Positions 39,001 through 51,000 of a stretch of DNA of 64,000 nt are shown here, in pieces. The position numbers were made by a program, and so were the translations under genes. Location of the stretch: assembly GCF_028554725.1 (NCBI RefSeq), contig NC_071669.1:45840501-45904500 (forward strand). The letters are read 5' to 3'. Positions within the stretch are counted from its first letter, which is position 1, and every line of letters starts with the position of its first letter. This DNA is from Zeugodacus cucurbitae (Eukaryota; Arthropoda; Insecta; Diptera; Tephritidae). Below the pieces are notes generated by a model, which was not told where the DNA came from, did no database searches, and was given only the letters and a program-made list of their open reading frames with translations.

Positions 39001-42000
39001 GTATTCTTTCTACTAAACAATTATTTTTTACTTAATACATGTGGCACCACCACTCCGTAGCTTTTGTCCAGTTGAGTTTTGATCTTGGCCTCGTTTTTTC
39101 GTTCTCCAATTTTGTTTATGAAACCTTTATTTGCTGGCAGCCAAATTTGTAGGCCGCTTAGTTTGTAGCTTAATCCCGTCTGCTGTTGCTACAATTTCTA
39201 TGTACTTTATGTCTTCTTTCGTTCTTTTTCTACACGTTCCTTGAGGTTGGTTGCTCTTTTACGCTTTGTGGAGGACATCAAAATGCTGGCTAATAAAATG
39301 TGACAGCCACAGCTAATGAATCGGTGAAGTGACAGTGCGGTGGACAGCGGGGGCAAACGAAATGTAGGGGAGCAGCCGATCGCACCGCAACGAGCGTTAT
39401 TTGAATTTCGTTGATTTTTATTTTCAATTTATTTTCTCAACTCTTTGTCTTTATTGTGCTTGGTGTAATTTAGTGTTGTTGTTGTCTTTTATTTCAATGC
39501 TTTTTAGCTGCGTTGAGTTCTTCGCGGCCACATTGCGATTCGTTGCGGTTATCGAGTGCGGGCAGCCGCGGCATACCTGCGCGCATGCGCCACCAGTCAC
39601 TACGACATTGTTTATTTGTTTCTTATTTTTTTGTTTTTGCTATTTGCATGTGTGTTTGTGTGCGCGATCGTGCCCCAAACGTTTTGCGGTGCTGTTTTGC
39701 TTTCTTATCCACTTTTGTGGGGTTTTCTCACTGTCAATTTCATATTAGCGTTCTTTTATTTCATAGATTGTTGCACCGTTACCGTTGCACGCCGCGCTTC
39801 AACAAGCGAGTCAAATTTTATTTTCTTCTGTAGCCAAGCCCCATTATTTGTTTTCAACTGGCAACTGTAGTTATTGTTGTTGTATCGACTGCTGCTCCTC
39901 CGACTTCGCTCGTCCACGACCCTACATCGCTAGCCGATGAGGTACTTTGTTGTTTTGTTTTTTGTTTGTTTGTTGTAGTTCAATGTGTCTGCTGCTAGCT
40001 TCCTTGATCGCACTGTCCGTCCGTCTGTCCGTTGCTTGCTGGCGTATCTGAAATCTGACTGTGATAAATTGAAAATTAATGAAGTGAAAATAGATGGAAC
40101 GGATCGCAAATTGCGCCGAGCCAATAAAATATTTTGACATTTGGAGTTATCGTCTTAATCTGCTTGGCTGCCTTGAGTTGACCGCAACGCGGCAGCAATG
40201 ATGTGGCACGTATTTGTTGTTGTTTATTTTTACCGAAGTGCGTGCTTCTTTTAGGCATACCTGGGGTATGTGTTATTTTTGATCGCCGCTACTAACGGTT
40301 ATTTTTACTGCGCTCTATTGCTTCGCATAGGCATTATACAAATCACCTGCTTGCAACACATTTTCTCCAATACTCTTACTGCTTTATGCTCCATTTAGTT
40401 TTTAATTTCGAAAAAATTGCAAACAACTTACTCACTTTACTTCCTATTTGCAGTTACTCAACGGTGTTGCACAGTCAGCAGCCGCAGCCGCTGCCATTTC
40501 CAATGGCATGACAACGAACAGCATCGGCCTCGTCGGTGGCGGCAGCGCACCGTCACCACTCTCTGGCGGCAATGATGCATCGCTCAGCCCATCTGGCGGA
40601 TCGTCGGCGACCACAACTGGCGGTGTCACAACCACTGGACCGCTTAGTCCAGGTGCAATTTCGCAAACATCAAATAATACAAATACAAATAACAACAACA
40701 GCAGCGCCAACTCAGTCGGCCTCAGCATACTGCATAGCAGCACCGCCAATGCAATCGGCTTGAGTTTGAGCCTAAATGCAGATGTCAGCGGTGGTGGCGA
40801 GGGTGATGTCGGCATGGGTATTGATGGTGTAGGCGCCGCCGCCGCCGCCAATGCGTCCGCTATCAATGACGGCACTACGCCCTGCTGTGAGAATGGCCGC
40901 CCCATCATAACAGATCCCGTCTCCGGCCAGACGGTCTGCTCGTGCCAATACGATTCGGCACGCTTGGCGCTCTCCAGCTACACACGCATGCCTGGCGCTG
41001 GTGCGTCAGCCGGTGTCGGTGTTGGTGTTTATGGCACGCCCTATCCATCAAGCGACCAAAATCCCTATCCCAGCATTGGCGTGGATAGTTCGGCGTTCTA
41101 TTCGCCTCTGGTAAGTAGTTGTTGGCTTTTTTATTACGGTATTATACGTTGTAAATGCGTGCGTGCGTGTGTGTGTGTGTTATATAAATCGTTAACGTTT
41201 AATTGGATTATCATTTGTTCGCTTTTGTGGCTTGTGGCATGCCAAGTGAAACGTTGAAAGCACGATCCCTTCGTTATGCAAATAGGCAGCGGTCAGCGGG
41301 CAGTATTTGGTATGCGCGTGCCCCGTCACTGCTTGCAGCCGCGTCAGTACTGACAAGATAATTGAATTGAGCTCTTTGACATTGAAGTGCGGATTATATG
41401 GTTCTGGAAATTATCGTACCTTTTGAAAGCGATTACATTATTGTGCGCTACACTAAATTTATAGTGTCAGAGTTAGGCGGAATAACTGATATGCATATTG
41501 GCGGTTTTGATACGTACATATAGTTTGCTGTTGTTGTATCGTATACATACATATTCTAGTAGAATTTGTGATATGGACTGATTTAATACTTCTTAATCTG
41601 TATCACAAGTAGTTGCCCATCCAAGTTCCAATCAATTGTTATCTATATTGATTCATCTTAGTGGAGAGTGAAGGTAATGATTTGTCATAGCGCTAGAGAA
41701 AAGTGAAATGTAAAACAGAATTTCTAGAACGAAAATTGTTGACACAAAAATTCGATAGTAAAATTGGTTCGGTCTTCGCCTCTTAGAGTTTCTTACACTC
41801 ATAAAATCAGCAAATAGCACTTTTAGAGAGGTAAATATACATATATATACCCTGGGTATTATATGAAGTTTTACTTCTTGATCACGATATAGGAAAGATC
41901 ATAGAATAAATCTACATTGAGATCACAATGTCATTTAACCGCTCACTTTACGAATTTGTTATGACGTAAAAAACGAGTTTTTACAGGAGATAAGTCCACT

Positions 42001-45000
42001 AAGAAAACTTAAAGTAGTCCATTGACTCTAACTTAAAAAATAAATCTTACCTACCTACCCGATTTTTTGAATATTTTTGGTGAAAATATTTGACTTCAGC
42101 TCATGAATGCTCTGAGATTTACTTGAGTTCAATTATTTCAACCGTACAATAAGAATTCTTCTGAGAGAGATAGTTTTATGGTAGTACATATAATTTATTA
42201 ATAATAAATTGGCTCCAGAAGTAAGCTACAGATAAATATCGTCAAAAATTGAAAAATATATTACTTGTATATTTTCCGTTTTTTGTCAGCTGATCATACT
42301 TATTAAATTTTATGATAAAAAATTTCAAAACTTTTTAAATTATTTAAAGTTTCCAAGATTTTGCTATTTACTATATATAAAGGAGACAACTAGATACAAA
42401 CTACATACACTCTGTTATACAAAGACAGGTGCATACATTTGTTTATAAATGAATATATATGTATGTAGGCTCTTCCGTTTTAACATCACGCTATTTTGTT
42501 GATTTTTAAATAAATATAGAAGTATATAAATGTCTCCGCATATAGTAAATATATACCTCTACATTTGTGGTTGTTTTACTTGTGTGCCATTGCATTTGTT
42601 ATTATTACCATTATAAATGTGTCTGTTCGCATTTATGTGGTTGTAATTGTTGTTGTTTTAACAATGGTTGTTGCTCGTGTTTTACACTTGCATTTATGTT
42701 AACTAAACTAAAACATGACAACAACAGGAATTGCAGCAATGTATTGCCTTGCCGGTGAGACACCTTTATTTTGAGCAGGCACACAAACACATATTCAAAC
42801 ATATATACAAATATCATATCTACGTATTAACGCTGCAGCAGTCGTCCATTTCCCTTTTTGCCGATTTGAACTTTGTTGAATTTCGGTTTTGTTTTTTGCA
42901 ATTATTGTTGTTGTTTTTTTTCGTTTAGCAATATTGCTTGTATAAATAAATTCATTCATTTACTCGTTCATTGAGTTTTGCCGCCGCCATCATCGTGTGG
43001 GATCGCTTTGACGTCCATATTTGCTTTTTTGTTGTTGGCTCACTTGTCACAGCACTGTCATTGTGAATTTACTTTTATTCGGTTTTATTTAGTATTTAAT
43101 TATAAGCCTTTGTCACTTTTAGTCAGTATAGAAAATATTATTATTTTGCTGCTCTCAAATTGTTATTATACAATTCTATTCGACTATATTTTTGCATTTT
43201 ATTATTTGATTTGTTCGTTTTAAGTTTTTTTTTTACAATCGTAGTAGTGCGCTTTTGTGTGTATTGATTGGTTTTGAAAAACTAATCGAATTCATTAAAT
43301 GTGGGATTCTAAAAATAAAATACAAGTAGGATATGAAGCGTATTAACTGAAACTCAATTGAAATACCGTTCATCTGAACTTTTTTAATAGAACAATTCTA
43401 TAATGTGTGTTTTTCGAAGTGTTTTTACATATATATACAATTATTTAGTAAATCAGTTATTTAACTCTTATGGCGTTGTAAGAATATTTTACATGTATTC
43501 TTGTTCCTTAGGTAATCCTAATTCCTAGTCCTATTTCCACAATATCTTCGGTCTGTACACTTCTTCTCGGCAAACACTTCTAACAATATGTTAAATTGTG
43601 TCAATTAACTGAGTCAATTAATATATAAAAAAGTGTTTTGGTTTCTCATTTGGCTTGTGATGACAGTGTGTATTACTTCTTGTAACATTGATTTTATATT
43701 ATTTATTTTGATAATATTTCTTTAAACTACTAAAAACACAAATTTTCCGGTCCTTCGTCACGCTTAACTTGGTTGCACTCTTACATCAATTTGTTGTTCA
43801 TTAAACACTAACTGGATCCCAATTAGTTTATTTTTCCCACTCACTTAAGATATTCCACAGAGTTGAATCAATTTTATATCAATTCTATATTTGAGTACTA
43901 ATTGAGCAATTAGTTAATTGCTACATCTATGATAAATTGAGAGCAATGAGGTGCTAAATTACTTAATTACTCAGCTAGGAATTTTTGGATTGTCAAATTA
44001 AGAAAATTTTATTAGCAGCCAACAGAAAAAAGTATCCTGACAACTATTAATTGTTTATTAATTGTTCTATTTAAATAATGGTTCTACATATGACTGTCAA
44101 TAGCACTTCGTACTGACAAGAACATTAGTTCACCGAGCATACAAATTTAAGAGAATCCCAACCTATATAAAGAAACATTCTAAGTAGTTAATTATCAAAA
44201 AATCCTTTAAGTTAAAGTTTTGAATAGTAACATAGAAAAGAAAAAAAGAGGATTTTTGTGAGAACAGAAATTTCGAAAAATATTTCATTTAACTTTCTAA
44301 AGCAATTAAAGAGTTGTCAGTTTTCTAATACTAAACATTGAAAATATTCCTTTGCACTTCATGTTTTTCGAAAATAATAATAATAATAACAATATTTAAA
44401 GTGATATTTTATATATAATAAATTTCTATATTGTACAATAATCTAATTCTTTTTCTTACAGAGCAACCCATACGCACTTAAAGAGGGCAACGCTGGCTCT
44501 GACATGTCTGCTTGGACGTCAGCTAGTCTACAGCCTACAACTGGCTATTATTCATACGATCCGATTGCCGCTTATGGGTAAGTAATCAGCAGCATTTATC
44601 TCTAATTATAAGTTACAAAAAACTGAAATATTATCAGCGTATTACTTATTTATAAATATACAATATATAAGTACAACAACCGAAATAAGACATAAATCTT
44701 AGGCACTTGAACGTAAACGCGATGACTTATGAGGTGTTGACAATATGTTGCATAGTATTTATGCTCATAAGTGGCTTATCAGTGAGCAAGCGACTTTCTT
44801 CTCATGACCTCGCTGCGGTTGTGGCGTGTGTCAGCTAACGGTTGTGGCAAGTGGGACACGCCATGAACTTGATTTATTACTTACTTACTGCCAAAACAGT
44901 ATTCTCGGTTTTTGTTTGGGTATACGCGGTCAGGCGTTAAATGAAAGAGAGATTACCGACTTTTGTTGTTCAATTTAATACTCGAATTAAATATTAAATT

Positions 45001-48000
45001 GTTGTAGAGATTTGTTTCTTTATATTCAATTTAAAATAAACTCGCCAGCAGTGTGTGGGAAACACTTAAATATTGATATCATGTGGAAGTGAATGAATTT
45101 CTATTTTAACAAAAAGAAGGGAGACAACTCAACCGAATTCGCCGCTAGAGATTTTCTATTTGCCCGCAAGCCTCAGTCGACTGCTGCGTCCACTGTGAGC
45201 GAGTGCAACGAGCTTGTCTGCGGTTGTGTGCCACAAAAAATGGAGAAGAACACGCGCACAATAACATAGCAACAACAATAAGAGCAACTTTATCTATGAA
45301 CCCAACTAAATCCCTCGCGTACACTCGTTGTCTGCGGCATTCAACAAGTGTCTGTCTATTTCGCTGCTTCAATATCCTGTCGCCCACATCCGACCATTTC
45401 AGCTCCTTTCGTTGGTATCAGCAATATGTTTTCATTTTCCGTACTGGCTATTACAGTTCTTCTTTTTTTATTTCACGCGTTTAGTTATTGGTTATTTGTG
45501 TTTGTCGTGATTGTTTTTGTTTTTCGAATGGGCCACTTAAAATTATCGAAAGATTTAAATTCGTTGTGCGTTCAGCCGTGGTTGAAAAGCTTTTATATGG
45601 CCAGCTGTCACTTTCAAGGATTTTCACTGTTAATTTTCACGCTAAAGCCGCTAAAGTTCGTGCGATTTGGAAAGTTTTTCCGCATTTTGCGTTTAGTGGT
45701 TTTAAAATTAAATAATTGGTTTAAAGATTTAAAAGATTTGTATTGGAAAACTTCTATTTAACTGTGGAAAACAAATCCAATAGAATTAACTTTTGCAATG
45801 CTTAAGTCTACAGATTTTATTTATTTATTTAAATTCAAATTATTTATTTCGTAGAAATGTTCTCTATGTTCTAAGTATTGAAACTCACAAAAGAATTTTC
45901 TAAAATTTTTATGAAATTATCATTAAAAAAGCATTATTAAAGCTATTATTTGATTGTTGAAAACTTTTAAAGCATTGTATCACCAACCTTTCGTATTTTA
46001 ACAAAAATTTAATATATAATACAAAGTGAGTATCGCATACTTCGATACAATAAAAGCACTATTTATATTTGGGAACCAAAAAGTGAATTTAAAAAGCGAT
46101 CAAACTGTTTAAAATCAATATAACGTGATTATTGGTTATTGTTGTTATTGTAGCCACAATAAACATTCCGCACAAGCTGTGAGGAATATAGAGGAGTTGA
46201 CAGCGGAATAAAAATCAGGGTGCAATTACTTAGACACAACTGTCGTGGTAAAACGGTCAAAGAAAAATTGTAACCATTAATATTTTAAATAATGAAGAGT
46301 TCACATTTGAAAAGTTTATTGATCTCTGAATTTCTGGTAAATTCTCCTTAATATTGTTCATATGAATAACAAAGATATTTAATTTCTTCAACAAAACTGT
46401 TGGACTTTTGAGGACTTCATGAAAAAAATAAAGGATCACAAAATCATATGCCGAAAACAGTTGGCGCTTTCTACTGAGTGGATGAATCTGAGTGCGGTAT
46501 TGAGTTTGAGAGACGTATTTATTATTCAGTTCATAAAAGGATTAAATATATAATTCAGTAGTATCGCAATATGTCCAGTATGCGATGTCTGACTCATAAA
46601 AAGTTATAGAGAGAAAGAAAGTCATAACTCAAGATTGCATATCGAAAGTTCCTAGGTGGTATAATTTGAGACAAACAAAAGTCATTCGAGATAAAAGTAT
46701 AAGCCGTAATATATAGGAATCCTATTAATTTTTGCCTAAAAATCACCCAAAGTTATCCATTACGTAGTTTGAGCTTAGAACATGGCGACAAATATTTGTT
46801 AGAGAACGCAGATATTTCTTTATTTTTGATTAAAAAACGAATTTAAATTTTATAATTATTAATGAAATAAAAATAAAATATGGATTGCAATCTTCCCCCT
46901 TGTAAAGCAAACAAAGTGTGTCTCTTTGATAGCTATAAACGTGGTACCCTGTTAGTATAAAGTCCTTAAGTGTCATAAAGTCCTTAAGTGATCACACAAT
47001 CTATTGATCTCATCAAACTACTACTATCTATATATTCAACTATCGTTCAATAAACACGACAAATGTTTGCTAACATCAATGATCCGCGTACTATTCGTAA
47101 AGATAATAAGAGAATAGACACAAAAGAACCGATAAACTATATTTCTTATAAGCCCAATAATGGCAATAACTTCATTTTGCTCATTCTTAGTGTATCAGTG
47201 ATTGCGTTAATGAATGCTTATGGATTAAAAGCACTTACAGACTTACAGATATGGCATCAAAGCGCTTAGATAAATACCGCCAATAACACTTATACATATC
47301 AACGTTGATTAGCTAAGCTAAACTGCAATTCCATTCCGAAACCATATTCAAGTCAAATCAATTACTGTACCAAAGTGTCTCCTCCGGTGCAGATAACAAA
47401 GTTACTCAACCAAAAGCTGAGGCGAGCGGACGAAGCTCGTACGAAGTCCGGAATGGTGGTGAAGGTGGTGCTGGTGATTGAGACGGTGCTGAAGGCTATG
47501 ACTGCAATGACAGTATTACCGGCTCAATCAACATTCCAACTGACAATTAGTTGCTCATATTGTTGTTGTTGTTTTTTGTTTTTGTTTTTCTTCTAAATTT
47601 CTAAGTTTGCTAAGTGTGTTTGTGAGCTTGTTTAGTAGAGCGTTGATTACACTGTTGACGTTATCGTGGCGATTGTTAGCTGGTTGTTGTTGTTGTTGCT
47701 CGGTTGTGCGGTTGACGCTTTGGCAATATTTACAAATTGCATACTCGATAGCGCTTTGAGGTGCAGCCGACACTTAATTGCCGCCACTCGACACGAGTAA
47801 ATCATTCGAGCCTTTATTTACATATAAACTTGTATGATTTATATATATATTTCAACTTGCAATAATTGACCGTTACAAATTAGCGAATTAATACTAGAGT
47901 TTGGAAAACCACTTTGAAGGCGTTGAAGCTTAGTGCAGGAAAACATTAAACTGATTGTAATCTTGTTAAGCTTAATTTTTCGTTTCTAATGTAATAAATC

Positions 48001-51000
48001 AAATAAATTTGCCAATTACACATACTAACTGTTTATTAATTTACTTTTTTCAGTTACGGCTCCAGTTATGACTTGGCGGCACGTCGCAAGAATGCCACAC
48101 GTGAGTCCACAGCTACGCTGAAAGCTTGGCTTAGTGAGCACAAGAAGAATCCCTACCCTACCAAAGGTGAGAAGATTATGTTAGCCATCATTACGAAGAT
48201 GACGCTGACACAGGTCTCCACTTGGTTCGCGAACGCGCGCCGTCGTCTTAAGAAGGAGAATAAAATGACTTGGGAACCAAAGAATAAAACCGATGATGAT
48301 GATGAAGCAATGCTGTCGGACGATGAGAAGGAAAAAGATGCTGATGAGGTTGATAAGCTGAGCAGCGGTGCTGCTGGTGCTGCAGACGTCGTTGGGGGCG
48401 TTTACGGCGGTGCCGCAATGAGTGGCAGTGACTTGCGAAAAGGTGAGTTGGAGAACTACATACATTTTTAAATATTTACTATTCGAAAGCAGTTACTTAT
48501 AAAAAAGCGAGTTTTTGTTGATTAGTAGTATCCTGTAATCTTGAACAGTTAACTTAACTTAATTCAAGCCTTTAACAATTGTAAATTAGAGTTTCCTTTT
48601 AATTGGCTCACTGCCCTATGTCAACTTCAGACACGCTATTTTGTTATTGTTATTGCTTGTTTGAGAAAACACTCATCCGTTGATTTCCACTTTGGCATCG
48701 CTTATGCTTACACTCTGTTTCTTAAGGTCGTTTCCTTACACTAAGTACTTAAGCAGCATAAAGTGATGACCGCACTCCTTTTGGTCCGTCGAGTGAGGGT
48801 TGCTGGCCTTTATTTCACTTAAATTGAGGGTGGTGCAAAAAGTATTGGAGATTAAAGAACTCTCAAACAGTCCAAAGAGTGTTTCCAGAAGCCCCTAAAG
48901 TTTCAAGGCAGTAGTTTCAGATTTAAAAGCACACGGGTTCCTTGTCTCTTCACCAGTGACCAGTCAGAATCGTCAAAAAAGTGTTGGTGTTAGTAGTGGA
49001 GGAACTGACGGTAGTTCCTTTTATTAATGTCTGAAACTCGTTCCCAAGAAACAAAATCTAAGGCTTGTGTTAAACGCGGTTTGTGGAAGCCAACTATAAA
49101 GCTCAAAGATCGTTGGGGAGATACTTGAGTAAAGCTTTTAAATGTTAAAACTACTTAATTTATTACAATCCTTTTTGAATCCTTTTTTTCTAAATAATTA
49201 ACTAAGCTATCTTCATATCGACAATAGTTAGGTTATGAGAAAAAGCCTCGACATAAGTATTCCTATTTTAATATTAATTTTCAAACATTTTCGTGCCACC
49301 CTTATAAGGGAAACAATGCAACGAAACCCTCACAAGTTTCACTTGCCAAAATCACTGCTTGCTCCAGCAAAGCGCAACAAAGCGTTTACGAGCTCAAGCA
49401 TTGGCAGCATTGTCAGCAATGGGGTTGGGCCATTTGGCAGGCGGCTCCTTCACTTTAAGTGATATTTATGTGGCGCGACATTTCACATCCCCACTATTGC
49501 CCTTTTCTACTTGTTCTTACTCGCACTAACTGCCACTGGAGTGTTGTTATTGTTTTCCATGCTTACACACATACCTATGTTGTTGTTGTTGTTAACTTTA
49601 TCTATGACATTGACTATTATACAACTGAGCCGTCGGCTGGTCGACGGCGGCCGGAAATGGCTGGCATATGGCTGCCATTGACTTAAGGGCTGCACAGTGG
49701 GCTGTGTGCAACAACGCCTTTAAGTGGCCTCGGTGAATTCTGCGACTTTTACCAAATTAAGTTAACTTCAAGACAAGACAGACAACAACAAGCAAAGTAA
49801 ATATAAGTGAATTGTTAAATTGCCGCATGGATGGGGTGAAGGGGTGGACACAAAGCAGCGGAAGATGAAATATTTTGTAGTTGAAAGCTGTGGCAATGCG
49901 TGGGCTGAGCGCTTCAACGCCCACGGAAATGGTTGCACAAAGCAGGGTTAGCTACTTTTTTCGCTCTATACGGAGGGTTGCTGTCGCTTTTGTTATTGTT
50001 GTAGTTGTACCTTAACTGTTGCGAACTATTGTGGTGTGATTGTGTGCGAGTTAGTAGCGATTTCCACACTCAATTCGCAAACAAATTGAAATTAAATTAA
50101 TTTGAATATTTCTCTCCTAACCTCTTTTGCAGATGACCCCGTTGTGAAATCGGAATTACTGGGGAAGGAAGACAAAATGGATGGTTGCACAATGGATGAA
50201 CCGAAATTCGGCGATATACCCACTCTACGCAATATGAGTGGCGTCTACAACTCTCCATATGGACAGCATCCGAGCTATCATCCATACCAACAACAACAAA
50301 CATCAGCTTACTACCAACAACAGCAGCAGCAGCAACAGCATGCAGTTAGCATGACTTATGGCACATCAAGCCATATTAGCGCAGCGGATGAGTATAACGC
50401 GTCAAAAAACCTGCTGCGTGCGGCGGACTGTGGTATACCGCTCCCAGCGAGCAAGCCCAAGATCTGGAGTTTGGCCGACACGGTCGCTTGCAAGACACCG
50501 CCACCTCCGCCGCCGCCGACGCTGGCCACATTGCAACCACCTATACAAATGGCAACCTATCAGCAGCAGCAGCAACAGCACTTACAGCAACAACAACAAC
50601 ATCAACAATCACTGTTGCAGAATCGCTCACAGTACTACCAACAAATGCCGACGCATTTGCAGCAGCTCAGTCAACTCAATCCACACAGCAGCAGCAGCAA
50701 CACACAGCCAGCGCACAACAACAACAGCAGCAACAGCAACAATTCGACATCGCTGAGTATGATGAACGGTTACGTCGGCGCATTGCCTTATTCGCGCATA
50801 CCTACGGCGTACGCGGCAACTGGCGCCAGCAGCAACAACAACAACAGCAGCGCACAATTTCTCAATCTCAGCTCCAGCAGTATCAGCAGCAGCAGCAGCC
50901 ACAATGGCAGCAGCGGCAACAACAACAACCTCAACGGCAGTATTGGCAGTGGCAGCAGCAACAGTAGTGCCTCCACGCCACCTTCAATGACACAGGGGCC

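Larger units (their letters stand above)
27028..40453 (+). other. caup: caup intron 1 (13,426 bp)
   Basis: The intron starts GTGAGT and ends TTTGCAG. It is AT-rich with (ATGT)n and (TTG)n runs. It contains a pogo-like MITE (27421-27591), an inverted-repeat element (32410-32545), a LINE fragment (about 33748-33967), a degenerate MITE (37300-37425), a short retroelement (37653-37905) and a TATA-like site (38894). The remainder (27.6-32.4, 34-37.3 and 39-40.4 kb) shows no gene that I recognise. Such large introns in patterning genes often hold enhancers. Confidence 0.85.

Noticed and set aside
39401..39870. Plus-strand frames just upstream of exon 2
   Set aside because: Rich in Cys/Phe from T-rich DNA, in three overlapping frames, with no homology. 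Exon 2 has a clean acceptor downstream.
45203..45761. Plus-strand frames in intron 3 with hydrophobic stretches
   Set aside because: They mimic membrane segments but have no homology, and three frames overlap. They lie between well-supported coding exons.
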